From an uncultured Catenibacterium sp. (lineage in GTDB: Bacteria > Bacillota_I > Bacilli_A > Erysipelotrichales > Coprobacillaceae): a stretch of DNA of 22,144 nt. The notes beneath the pieces were generated by a model. That model worked only from the letters and a program-made list of their open reading frames with translations, was not told where the DNA came from and searched no databases. The DNA lies in assembly GCA_900540685.1 (NCBI GenBank), contig UQGS01000037.1, positions 1-22,144 of the forward strand. The letters are read 5' to 3'. Positions 1-8,001 of the stretch are shown here, piece by piece. The translations under genes and the position numbers were made by a program. Each line of letters starts with the position of its first letter. The stretch's first letter is position 1.

Positions 1-65
1 GTGAGAACTTACATTATCTTGATGTGAGTATATTTAATCACATTTTGAGTGGCAGGATATTATGA
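1..65 (+). CDS. 3' end of an upstream gene (partial, possibly sbcD)
   Basis: A frame beginning at base 3 is open from the window edge to a TGA at 63-65, giving about 20 C-terminal residues that end in HILSGRIL. Its stop overlaps the ATG of the next gene (ATGA at 62-65), which is typical of translational coupling. In many bacteria sbcD lies directly upstream of sbcC with such an overlap, so the SbcD exonuclease subunit is the natural guess. The 20 residues are too few to identify the protein, so the identity rests on context only. Confidence 0.4.
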   Translation, partial: ENLHYLDVSIFNHILSGRIL

Positions 66-1867
66 ACCTATTACAACTTAAAATAGAAACATTTGATAAG
101 AATGTTGAGACTGACTTTACTTCATTAAGGAATCATTTGAATTATATTGAAAATCATAATACAGTCGTCAATGGTCTCACATTCGCTTTTTTTGGTTTAA
201 CAGAAATTATTATTAAGAGAGTTCATCTTACATTTGAACAGAACAACCAATTACATACGATAGAACGTATGTATAGGAATGAAAAATGTATTCTTCATTG
301 TGATGGTCTAGACAATAAAGAAGCACAAGAACATATCTCTCGTATATTGGATATGAACTATAATCAGTTCATGCATCAATATGTGATGCCTTCTGCATTT
401 ATTGATACTTGGATCAGATCACCTCAAGAAGATATCATGCGTGCTTTCTTATCTACAAAAACTGTCAATACCAGTGATACACAAATGATAGAAGAACAGA
501 TCAATGAAACAATGGCATTCTTGAATTACTACGAAGAATATAAAATAGCCTGTGCTTATATTGTTAAGAATAAGCCTTATCTTTCTCTTTACTCTAACCA
601 TCTAGATGCATTAGAAAAGGCTTTAGAAGATAAGAAAAAGAAGGTCTTACGTGAAATAGAACTTGTCACTGAACTAGGTGATATGGAAAAGAAAGCAGCT
701 ATTAGAAAGAAACAGCAACAGACAATAGATAAACGTCGAGAAGGATTAAATGAACTTTCATTACTTTATGACGAGTATTTACTTTCTCAAGACCATTTAT
801 TTGATCTAGAAGCATCCTATACACGTGCTGTTTATCTTTATGGTAGTGAAAATGATGACTATATGCGTATGTATCATCACTATATGAATAATATTGCAGG
901 TATTCTATCTAAGGAATTAAAGGAAGGTACACCATGCCCTGTATGTGGTTCTCTTCATCATCCTGCGCCTTGTACAATAGAAGGAAGAGAAGTGTCTCAG
1001 GAACTTCTTTTTAAGAAAGAAGCATTATTAGAAAAAACAAGAACGGATCTAGAAAACAAGCGTATAGAAAAAGCCACTTATATGGTCCGTCATCAAAGAC
1101 TTATAGAGAAGATTATTGAAAAGAAAAAAGAGCTGCATATTACAGAAGATATTTCCAAAGAGATGTTTATTAGAGAACTCAGTGTTTTGAATACGGATTA
1201 CTTATCTCACTATAAGAAAGATAAGAAACTTCTAGATGAAATAGGATATCTTCATAAACTAGAAAAACATCTACCAGCACTTAAACAGGATTATCATGAA
1301 ATACTTATGGCAATAGAAGAAGTCAAAGAAGAATATTTCACATTACAAGAAAAACTCAAGAATGCAGAAAAACTATGTAATGATATTATTCAGAAGTATT
1401 CATTTATTGTTTATGTAGATGAAGAGTTTGTTGAAAATAAGAAGAAGGAATGTCTCAATAATCAAAAAATTCTTACATTACTTCATAAACAGATAGTCCC
1501 TTCAGAAGGGGATATAACTCCTTTTATCACTCAATTAATGAATACCGCTAACCGCATGCTTAAACAAATCACCCATGATCGTCTTCAGCTTATTCTCGAT
1601 AAAAAACTTTATCTCAAAGAAGAGGATCATATCACTTTATTAGAAGATTCTTCAATGAAGGGGTTATGTACATTTGTTTTAGGATATAGTCTCTCTTCTA
1701 TTGTCTCACATCAGGATATCTTATTTATTGATCATTCATTACAATATGAGATGAATGATTATCATGAAACATTAATCAATGTATTATCTATGTCACCTTG
1801 TTTTTCTAAGATTTACATTACAAACTCAGTCATTACAGCACATTATTCTCATCATGAATTGGATTAA
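62..1867 (+). CDS. SbcC/Rad50-like zinc-hook protein with degenerate ATPase motifs
   Basis: This 601-residue protein has SbcC architecture at about half the usual length (SbcC is normally around 1,000 residues). An N-terminal half-ATPase region (about 1-135) is followed by charged coiled coil (about 165-270), a zinc hook with CPVC at 292-295 followed by GSLHHP, a return coiled coil (about 310-450) and a C-terminal lobe (about 500-601). Canonical SbcC has GKTTIFDAISFALYG at the P-loop. Here the matching stretch around 31-45 ends TFAFFG but has lost the glycines and the lysine (His32). The Q-loop LPQGEF is replaced by MPSAFI. The signature SGGE is replaced by KGLC (533-536). Walker B FIDE is FIDH (His558), and the switch ISH is ITN (Asn588). 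The frame is open throughout. SbcC proteins form the SbcCD nuclease that processes DNA hairpins and ends, but this one is unlikely to hydrolyse ATP and may be structural or regulatory. The start has a weak AGGA site at 54-57. Confidence 0.8.
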   Translation: MNLLQLKIETFDKNVETDFTSLRNHLNYIENHNTVVNGLTFAFFGLTEIIIKRVHLTFEQNNQLHTIERMYRNEKCILHCDGLDNKEAQEHISRILDMNYNQFMHQYVMPSAFIDTWIRSPQEDIMRAFLSTKTVNTSDTQMIEEQINETMAFLNYYEEYKIACAYIVKNKPYLSLYSNHLDALEKALEDKKKKVLREIELVTELGDMEKKAAIRKKQQQTIDKRREGLNELSLLYDEYLLSQDHLFDLEASYTRAVYLYGSENDDYMRMYHHYMNNIAGILSKELKEGTPCPVCGSLHHPAPCTIEGREVSQELLFKKEALLEKTRTDLENKRIEKATYMVRHQRLIEKIIEKKKELHITEDISKEMFIRELSVLNTDYLSHYKKDKKLLDEIGYLHKLEKHLPALKQDYHEILMAIEEVKEEYFTLQEKLKNAEKLCNDIIQKYSFIVYVDEEFVENKKKECLNNQKILTLLHKQIVPSEGDITPFITQLMNTANRMLKQITHDRLQLILDKKLYLKEEDHITLLEDSSMKGLCTFVLGYSLSSIVSHQDILFIDHSLQYEMNDYHETLINVLSMSPCFSKIYITNSVITAHYSHHELD

Positions 1868-1870
1868 TCC

Positions 1871-1898
1871 TTTTCATTTTCACAAAAATAGTTATAAT
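1871..1898 (+). promoter_or_regulatory. Putative promoter of proS
   Basis: A TTTTCA (1871-1876) is separated by 16 bases from a perfect TATAAT (1893-1898) in the 57-base gap before proS. The predicted leader is only about 20 bases, which leaves no room for the T-box leader that some synthetase genes carry. Confidence 0.5.
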
Positions 1899-1924
1899 AT
1901 TATCGTACAAGAGAGGAGAAAGTT

Positions 1925-3364
1925 ATGGCAAAAAATAATATTAAAAATGATGCAATTACACCAAGAGACGTTGATTTTGCTCAGTGGTATACAGATGTAT
2001 GTCGTAAAGCAGAATTAATGGATTACTCAAGTGTTAAAGGATTTATCATTTATCGCCCATATGGTTATGCTTTATGGGAACAGATTCAGAGTTACATGGA
2101 TAAGAGATTTAAAGAAACAGGACATCAGAATGTCTATATGCCTATGTTGATTCCTGAATCTCTATTAAATAAAGAAAAGGATCATGTAGAAGGATTCGCA
2201 CCAGAATGTGCAGTTGTTACTAAGGGTGGTTTAGATGATTTAGAAGAACACTTAATCGTTAGACCTACTTCAGAAACATTATTCTGTGAACATTATGCTA
2301 AGATTGTTAATTCTTACCGTGATCTTCCAAAGAAATATAACCAGTGGTGTTCAGTAGTAAGATGGGAAAAGACAACTAGACCTTTCTTACGTGGTTCTGA
2401 ATTCTTATGGCAGGAAGGTCATACAATTCATGCGACTGAAGAAGAAGCTCGTTCTGAAACATTAATGATGAGAGATATCTATGAAGAAACTGCAAGAGAA
2501 TTACTTGCTATTCCAATGTTAACAGGACGTAAGACAGAAAGAGAAAAATTTGCAGGTGCAGAAGAAACTTATACTATTGAAGCATTAATGCATGATGGTA
2601 AGGCTCTTCAGTCTGGTACATCTCATTACTTCGGTCAGGGATTTGCGAAAGCATTCAACATGACATTCTTAGATAAAGATAACAAGTTAAAACATGTATA
2701 TCAGACTTCATGGGGTGTTTCTACAAGATTACTCGGTGCTATCATCATGGTTCATGGTGATGACAATGGTCTTGTATTACCACCAAGACTTGCTCCAACA
2801 CAGGTTGTTATTATCCCTATCCAGCAGAAGAAGGCTGGGGTACTTGAAAAAGCAGATGAAATCGCAGATCAGTTAAAAGCAGCTGGTATGAGAGTAAGTG
2901 TAGATGCAAGTGATAAGTCACCAGGATGGAAGTTCTCTGAAGCAGAAATGCGTGGTATTCCAGTACGTATCGAAGTAGGACCTCGTGATATCGAAAACGG
3001 TCATTGTGTTGTTGTAAAACGTAATGATGGTGTCAAGACTCAGATGGACTTAGATGAAAACCTTCCACAGGCTATTCATGATACATTAGAAACAATCCAT
3101 AAGGAAATGTATGATAAGGCAGCGGCATTCTTAAATAGCCATATCACTCGTGTTAATACTTTAGAAGAAGTTGGTCAGGTATTAGATGAAAAGGGTGGCT
3201 ATGTCAAGATGAATTGGTGTGGTGAAGAAGCATGCGAATTAAAGATCAAAGAACTTTATCAGGCAACTTCTCGCTGTATTGATGAACATGAAGAAGCAGA
3301 TGGCGTATGTCCATGCTGTGGTAAAAAAGCAAAACATGTCGTTTATTTTGCAAGAGCATATTAA
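1925..3364 (+). CDS. proS: Prolyl-tRNA synthetase, type 3 (archaeal/eukaryotic-like)
   Basis: This cytosolic class II aminoacyl-tRNA synthetase charges tRNA-Pro with proline. The 479-residue length and absence of the inserted editing domain match the short ProS type 3, not the ~570-residue bacterial type. Visible features include motif 2 around VVRWEKTTRPFLRGSEF with the following QEGHTIH, the motif 3 region around TSWGVSTRLLGA, an anticodon-binding domain from about residue 290 (PTQVVIIPI), and a C-terminal zinc-type domain containing CGEEAC and CPCCGKKA. The C-terminal YFARAY ending, with its terminal tyrosine, is characteristic of this type. GAGAGGAG at 1912-1919 lies just upstream of the ATG. 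The gene has its own promoter and a strong terminator, so it is probably monocistronic. Confidence 0.97.
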   Translation: MAKNNIKNDAITPRDVDFAQWYTDVCRKAELMDYSSVKGFIIYRPYGYALWEQIQSYMDKRFKETGHQNVYMPMLIPESLLNKEKDHVEGFAPECAVVTKGGLDDLEEHLIVRPTSETLFCEHYAKIVNSYRDLPKKYNQWCSVVRWEKTTRPFLRGSEFLWQEGHTIHATEEEARSETLMMRDIYEETARELLAIPMLTGRKTEREKFAGAEETYTIEALMHDGKALQSGTSHYFGQGFAKAFNMTFLDKDNKLKHVYQTSWGVSTRLLGAIIMVHGDDNGLVLPPRLAPTQVVIIPIQQKKAGVLEKADEIADQLKAAGMRVSVDASDKSPGWKFSEAEMRGIPVRIEVGPRDIENGHCVVVKRNDGVKTQMDLDENLPQAIHDTLETIHKEMYDKAAAFLNSHITRVNTLEEVGQVLDEKGGYVKMNWCGEEACELKIKELYQATSRCIDEHEEADGVCPCCGKKAKHVVYFARAY

Positions 3365-3372
3365 TAAAATGA

Positions 3373-3402
3373 ATCTCAACAATAATTTGTTGGGATTTTT
3401 TT
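3373..3402 (+). terminator. Rho-independent terminator of proS
   Basis: A 10-bp stem (3373-3382 with 3387-3396, one G-T pair) has a TAAT loop and runs into seven T residues at 3396-3402. It begins nine bases after the proS stop codon. Confidence 0.9.
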
Positions 3403-3447
3403 ATATGTTATAAATAGATTGACTCTTTACAGGTCAATGTCCATGAT

Positions 3448-3970
3448 ATGCATATTATAGTTGTTAGCTTAGGAAAAGTCAGGCAGCTTATAACACAATA
3501 ATTATCAACTTAAGGTCATGCTGTGGTTGTCATTGACAAGAACATGTACAAAGTAGAGAGTGTTGCTTCACAGTTTGATGTCCTTGGAATCATCGGAAAT
3601 GGTGCAAATTATGATATTTTATGTGAAGCAGGCGTATAAAAGGCAGATGCTATTATTACTGTTACAATGTCTGATGAAGTAAATATTTTATCAGGAATGA
3701 TGGCTAAAAAGCTAGGCGCACGTTATGTTGCTGCAAGTGTACGTAATCCTGACTACTCAATGCAGAAAGGATTCTTAAGAACTGAAATGAGATTGAATAT
3801 GATCATCAATCTAGAAAAAGGAGCAGTTAAAGAAATGAGACGTAGTATTGTATTCAAGGAAGTCATGATAACTTATCAATGTTCTGCTTTGATATTGGTA
3901 TTATCATCAGAAAGAAAATAAAGGATGTCATGGTCATTGGTGGAAGTAAGATTGCTTATTATTTAACACG
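3448..3970 (+). pseudogene. trkA: Decayed trkA (potassium uptake regulatory subunit)
   Basis: Intact TrkA is a peripheral protein of about 450 residues with two NAD-binding RCK-type domains; it gates the TrkH potassium channel. From an ATG at 3448 a TrkA N-domain can be read (VVVIDKN, FDVLGIIGNGA, ADAIITVTMSDE, ILSGMMAKKLGA), but in-frame TAA codons interrupt it at 3499, 3511 and 3637. The dinucleotide-binding glycine motif has also decayed (SLGKVR, where GLGKVG would be expected). After RRSIVF near 3855 roughly 80 codons are missing and the frame shifts. The start of the second domain (IKDVMVIGG, then IAYYLT) then reads in another frame from 3888. It breaks off at about 3970, joined directly to a trkH fragment. 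The 84-codon open stretch from 3667 is therefore a remnant, not a gene. Confidence 0.9.
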
Positions 3971-4285
3971 CGTGAGCAATTCGTTCCCTCACCTCATGCT
4001 TCAATGATCAACAATATTCATACATATATGGTCTTATATTTCATGATCTTCTGTAGCTCATTACTTATTATTGCCATGCAGAATATAGACTTTACCTCAG
4101 CTTTTACAGCTGTAGCTACCTGTCTCAATAATGTTGGACCAGGATTAAACTTAGTCGGTCCAACGAGTCACTTCTCAAGTCTAAGAGATTTATCCAAGCT
4201 TGTACTTAGCCTTGATATACTTGCAGGAAGATTAGAAATATTCCCAATGTTGATGATTTTCTCAAAGACATTATGGAAAAGATAA
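3971..4285 (+). pseudogene. trkH: 3' fragment of trkH (potassium channel subunit)
   Basis: The frame from 3971 to the TAA at 4283 encodes about 104 residues matching the C-terminal end of TrkH-family potassium transporters. It contains a membrane segment (YFMIFCSSLLIIAM), the pore-proximal FTAVATCLNNVGPGLNLVGP and the conserved terminal LAGRLEIFPMLMIFS. At least three quarters of TrkH (normally about 480 residues) is absent at the 5' side. No ribosome binding site precedes the internal ATG at 4004. The fragment directly abuts the trkA remnant, so a single deletion probably removed the end of trkA and most of trkH. A functional trk/ktr system may exist elsewhere in the genome. Confidence 0.9.
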
Positions 4286-4290
4286 CCTTG

Positions 4291-4314
4291 AGGGACAAAA
4301 AAGTCCCTTTTTTT
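4291..4314 (+). terminator. Rho-independent terminator, probably of the ancestral trkAH operon
   Basis: A 6-bp stem (4291-4296 with 4303-4308) closes an A6 loop and runs into a T-tract at 4308-4314. It sits six bases beyond the trkH fragment stop and has survived the decay of the genes. Confidence 0.8.
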
Positions 4315-4358
4315 CTTGCATTTTTTATATAATGTATAATGTTATTTTTAGGTTAAGA

Positions 4359-4367
4359 TGATATAAT
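4359..4367 (+). promoter_or_regulatory. Extended -10 promoter of the LtaS-like gene
   Basis: TGATATAAT is a perfect extended -10 element 33 bases before the TTG start at 4401. No good -35 hexamer lies at the proper distance, as is common for extended -10 promoters. A second TATAAT at 4335-4340 lacks the TG extension. Confidence 0.5.
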
Positions 4368-4400
4368 AATTACCATTGAATAAAAAGGGGAGTAAATAAT

Positions 4401-7334
4401 TTGAAAAAGACACATACAGCACATCTATCTTTAATAATAGGGACTCTACTGATGCTTCTTGATCAGTTCTTTTGGACATCCCATGCAAAACATATACATA
4501 TAAGTAAAGTCAGTACCTTAATGAGTACTTTACAGGTCCAGCATATTATTACATTATTAGGTCTTGATTTAGTTATTATCTCTTTAGGATACATATATTC
4601 TAAACGTGAGAATAGTCTTTCTGATGCAGTAAAAACGTGGCTTTATACTATCTTTACAGGATTCATAGCTACAATCATCTGTTTCTTTCTTACAAAAGAA
4701 ATAGACACCAATGCCATCTATTCTATCTTCTTACCTATCATAAGAAATGTATCACCAGTCATCACAGGACTTATTCTTTCACTTATTTGTTATCCATTCA
4801 TGCAGAAGGTTAACAATAAGTATTTAAAATTTATACTTCTTGCTCTTTTGCTTATACCTACACTCAGTGGTACAGATTTACTTGGATATAGTGATGGCTA
4901 CAGCATTCCATTCACATTCATATTATTTTATCTAGGTGTCATTGAAGCATCTGAAGAAAAACGTTTTTCAATTATTTCTTTAATTCTCTTATGTTTCATT
5001 AATGTACTATGTGTCACTATGATGCCACTCTGTTCTAAGATTGTACATGGAGATATGTCTACCGCATTACGCTTTACAACATCTACTTCATTTATGGAAG
5101 TAATGATAGCCTGTCTTTTAATCCGTGTACTAAGAAATATTCCATTCTTCAATAACTGGACTTCTATTCGTTATATTCCTCTTGCTTCTCTTGTATTGAT
5201 TGGAGCAGATCGTCTTAAAACAATCGTATCCTGGAATGAAGATCTTGTAGGTAAATCAGCTGCAAAACTATTTAGACAAGGCGTGTTAGAAGCTGTCATT
5301 ATTATTCTAGTTGTACTATTAGTGACAATACTTCTTAAACAGCTTCCTCAAGTTAAGAAGATCGAGCAGGATCTTGATGATCATTTCAGTGATTTTGAAT
5401 TAACTGATCAATGGATCAAGAAGGAATTACGCTTTATTCTTGCTTTCTTAAAAGCACATCGTATCAATATCATTATGCTGATTGCTGCTTATATTCTTTC
5501 TTATGCATCATTCATTGCGATGAATACAGCCTATACAATAGAAATCAATGCGATAGAAACATACAATATCTTCTGGTATACACTCTTTAAAAGACAATTC
5601 TTTGTCTTACTTAACACAATCATGCTTGTCTTAGTCGCACGCTTCTTATTTGCGATTACAAGACGTTATTGGTTCTCTGTATTATTCACTGGCTCTGCCC
5701 AGATCATTATCACAGTCGCTAATCGTTTAAAGATTATCTACCGTGATGAACCTATTATCCCAGGTGATCTTGCAATGATTAAAGCATGGAAGAGTTTGAT
5801 GGGAATGATGGGGACAAATGTCATTATCGCAGCAATTGCGCTTATTGTCATCTTAGTTACTTTAACTGTTTATCTAGAGAAGAAGCATCCTTATGCATTC
5901 CATATGTCACTGAAAAAGAGTATCATCTGGGTTCTTGTCACAGTGACTTTCTTTAGTGGAACACTCCTCATGAATCATGATGGTTCTTATGTTAATGCAT
6001 TAATGCGTAATCTTGGTGATCAGCCTTATTTCTTCAATCAGCTATTTGGCGCGAAGGTCAATGGTCCTCTTTTACAGTTCCTCAATAATATTGATGTATC
6101 TGTCATGGATGAGCCAGAAAACTATAGTAAAGAAACAATGATGAAGATTTATGAGAAATATGCTCAGGAATCTCAAAAAATCAACAGAAGAAGACGAAAT
6201 GACTGGGATGATCAGATTGTCATCATGGGCTTATCAGAAAGTTTTGCAGATCCTTATCGTATTCCTGAACTCACACTTGCCAATGATCCTATTCCTTATA
6301 TCAGAAGCTTGATGAAAACAACTACTTCAGGACTTATGTATAGCACTGGTTATGGAGGCGGTACAGCCAATATGGAATATATGGCCTTAACAGGGTTAAA
6401 CCAAGGCTTCTTCTCTGCCTCTCTTACACCTTATACTCAGCTGGTTACTTCACAGAATGATGCTTATGCATTCTCTCGCTTATTTAATCAGGCTATCGCA
6501 ATTCACCCATATATTGGTGTGTATTATAGCCGTCAGACAGTTTATCAGAACTTTGGCTTTAATAAGTTCATGTATTTAGGTTCTAAATATCCAATCAAGC
6601 ATCAATACTCTATTGATCGCAGTGCTTATCTTTCAGATGAAACAGCCTATGATAATACAATAGATGAAATCATGGATGCAGATGGCAGTAAGTTCATCAA
6701 CCTTGTTACTATGCAGAATCATTTACCATATGACAACAACTACTACAACAACAAAGAAAGATATGCAGCAAGTGGTAATGCGGTCACAAATGATTATGTC
6801 AGAGGAATGGTAGAAGAATATATGATGGGACTACATCATACAGATGAAGCAGTCAAGAACTTCATAGAAAAGATAGATAGTATTAATAAGCCTATCACTT
6901 TTGTCTTCTATGGAGACCACTTACCTGGTATTTATTGGGATACAAACAATAATACTGTTCTTCATCAGACAGATTATTTCATTTATTCAAATAAATATGC
7001 AAGAAGACATCTAGGTAGAAGAACTTATAAACAATATAAGATGATTGCACCGACTGATTTCATGTCCCTTGTACAAAAGCAGACACTTACTAAAACAACG
7101 CCTTATAGTGCATTATTAGAAAAGGTTCTAGATGAATTACCTGTCATAACTACAAAAGCTGCAGCAGGTTCTGAAGAAGAATCTGATGCAGCTATGATCA
7201 GTGTTGATGGAGAAATGATTAAATATAATGATCTCTCATCATCACAAAAAGAATTATATAATGATTATAAGCTTGTTCAATATGATATGACAGCAGGAAA
7301 TAACTATCTTGCGAATACGCAATTCACAAAATGA
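4401..7334 (+). CDS. LtaS-like polyglycerolphosphate synthase with extra N-terminal membrane domain
   Basis: Enzymes of this family transfer glycerol phosphate from phosphatidylglycerol to a growing lipoteichoic acid chain on the outer membrane face. The C-terminal sulfatase-type domain (about 590-900) has all the expected residues: Glu613 (LSESFADP), the nucleophile Thr655 (GGGTANMEY), His774 (TMQNHLPY) and Asp839-His840 (YGDHLPG). These spacings closely match E255, T300, H416 and D475/H476 of Staphylococcus aureus LtaS. About five membrane helices (roughly 350-520) precede it, as in LtaS. The protein is 977 residues against about 650 for LtaS, the surplus being a further N-terminal block (about 10-320) of some eight to ten helices. 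That block loosely resembles an acyltransferase-3 membrane fold, but I see no catalytic histidine motif, so its role is unknown. The start is TTG with GGGGAG at 4387-4392. It is probably monocistronic. Confidence 0.88.
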   Translation: MKKTHTAHLSLIIGTLLMLLDQFFWTSHAKHIHISKVSTLMSTLQVQHIITLLGLDLVIISLGYIYSKRENSLSDAVKTWLYTIFTGFIATIICFFLTKEIDTNAIYSIFLPIIRNVSPVITGLILSLICYPFMQKVNNKYLKFILLALLLIPTLSGTDLLGYSDGYSIPFTFILFYLGVIEASEEKRFSIISLILLCFINVLCVTMMPLCSKIVHGDMSTALRFTTSTSFMEVMIACLLIRVLRNIPFFNNWTSIRYIPLASLVLIGADRLKTIVSWNEDLVGKSAAKLFRQGVLEAVIIILVVLLVTILLKQLPQVKKIEQDLDDHFSDFELTDQWIKKELRFILAFLKAHRINIIMLIAAYILSYASFIAMNTAYTIEINAIETYNIFWYTLFKRQFFVLLNTIMLVLVARFLFAITRRYWFSVLFTGSAQIIITVANRLKIIYRDEPIIPGDLAMIKAWKSLMGMMGTNVIIAAIALIVILVTLTVYLEKKHPYAFHMSLKKSIIWVLVTVTFFSGTLLMNHDGSYVNALMRNLGDQPYFFNQLFGAKVNGPLLQFLNNIDVSVMDEPENYSKETMMKIYEKYAQESQKINRRRRNDWDDQIVIMGLSESFADPYRIPELTLANDPIPYIRSLMKTTTSGLMYSTGYGGGTANMEYMALTGLNQGFFSASLTPYTQLVTSQNDAYAFSRLFNQAIAIHPYIGVYYSRQTVYQNFGFNKFMYLGSKYPIKHQYSIDRSAYLSDETAYDNTIDEIMDADGSKFINLVTMQNHLPYDNNYYNNKERYAASGNAVTNDYVRGMVEEYMMGLHHTDEAVKNFIEKIDSINKPITFVFYGDHLPGIYWDTNNNTVLHQTDYFIYSNKYARRHLGRRTYKQYKMIAPTDFMSLVQKQTLTKTTPYSALLEKVLDELPVITTKAAAGSEEESDAAMISVDGEMIKYNDLSSSQKELYNDYKLVQYDMTAGNNYLANTQFTK

Positions 7335-7355
7335 GGCATTCATCATGCCTCTTTT
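7333..7355. terminator. Bidirectional terminator overlapping two stop codons
   Basis: A 7-bp stem (7333-7339 with 7345-7351, GAGGCAT/ATGCCTC) has T-rich sequence on both sides (TTTTATTTT on plus, ATTTTG on minus). The plus-strand stop TGA (7332-7334) and the minus-strand stop (7345-7343) both lie inside it, so one hairpin ends both convergent genes. Confidence 0.75.
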
Positions 7356-7921
7356 ATTTTGATATTTAATAAATGAATAAAAGCAGATGCCTGCATTTCA
7401 TCAATGATTGCATCACTGACATCCTGCGGTGTTGCTTCAATCGCTTCAATCAAACATGTAGATAAATCGATATTCTTAAGTGATGCATGAAGGAATGTTG
7501 TCTGAATCATTCTACATTCCTTATATCTTGTCTTAGATAGGGTCGTATCCTGAAATACAGCTTGACTCAGATCACACTTATTAAACAATGTCTCTTTATT
7601 TCTCATAAAAGAGAAATTCGCAAAATGACATAAACAATCATTCAAAATAACCTGATCAAAGCTAGATTCAGAAAAATCACTACCTAGTAACTTACAGTTG
7701 ATAAACTGCACCTTTCTAAACATACAGTTATTAAACTTGATATTGGATAAATCACATTGGTTAAACACAGTTTCAAAAAAATAACAATTCTCAAACACAA
7801 TATCCTGTGTTGTAATATTGTTGAACTGACATTGATGGAAATCACTCTGTCTATATGTTTCCTCTATGAACCAATCATTCTCATATATTTCATTCATTAA
7901 TTTGTTTTCATTAAAATCCAT
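7343..7921 (-). CDS. Pentapeptide-repeat protein
   Basis: The 192-residue protein is built almost entirely of imperfect pentapeptide repeats with Phe or Leu at the central position and Cys, Asp or Asn around it (for example FNQCDLSNIKFNNC). This arrangement forms a right-handed quadrilateral beta-helix. There is no signal peptide or membrane segment, so it is probably cytosolic. Some relatives (Qnr, MfpA) mimic DNA and protect gyrase, but most have no known role and nothing here singles out a target. It is unusually cysteine-rich. A GTG at 7930 would extend the frame, but the GAGG site (7933-7930) overlaps that codon and stands eight bases before the ATG at 7921, so 7921 is the likely start. 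It converges on the LtaS-like gene and diverges from the kinase gene at 8002. Confidence 0.85.
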   Translation of the reverse strand: MDFNENKLMNEIYENDWFIEETYRQSDFHQCQFNNITTQDIVFENCYFFETVFNQCDLSNIKFNNCMFRKVQFINCKLLGSDFSESSFDQVILNDCLCHFANFSFMRNKETLFNKCDLSQAVFQDTTLSKTRYKECRMIQTTFLHASLKNIDLSTCLIEAIEATPQDVSDAIIDEMQASAFIHLLNIKIKEA

Positions 7922-7954
7922 TCTCTTCACCTCATCTCTATTATATCTTCTTTA

Positions 7955-7982
7955 TTGAAAAAAAGTGTCGATATGATAAAAT
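7955..7982 (+). promoter_or_regulatory. Putative promoter of the kinase / radical SAM / phosphatase run
   Basis: TTGAAA (7955-7960), a 16-base spacer and TAAAAT (7977-7982) lie in the gap between two divergent genes. The predicted start point would fall only a few bases before the GAGGTAA site at 7991, so the leader would be very short. Confidence 0.35.
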
Positions 7983-8001
7983 ACTTGTACGAGGTAAGAC
8001 T

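Noticed and set aside
1868..1924. Possible T-box riboswitch before proS
   Set aside because: The gap is only 57 bases, contains a promoter-like TATAAT at 1893, and has no room for stem I, a specifier loop or an antiterminator.
3667..3921. Open frame of 84 codons that could be called a small gene
   Set aside because: It continues in frame with clear TrkA sequence upstream, separated only by a TAA at 3637, and has no ribosome binding site. It is part of the trkA relic.
4004..4285. Open frame of 93 codons with a membrane segment
   Set aside because: It is the TrkH C-terminus only, lacks a ribosome binding site, and homology extends upstream of its ATG to about 3971.
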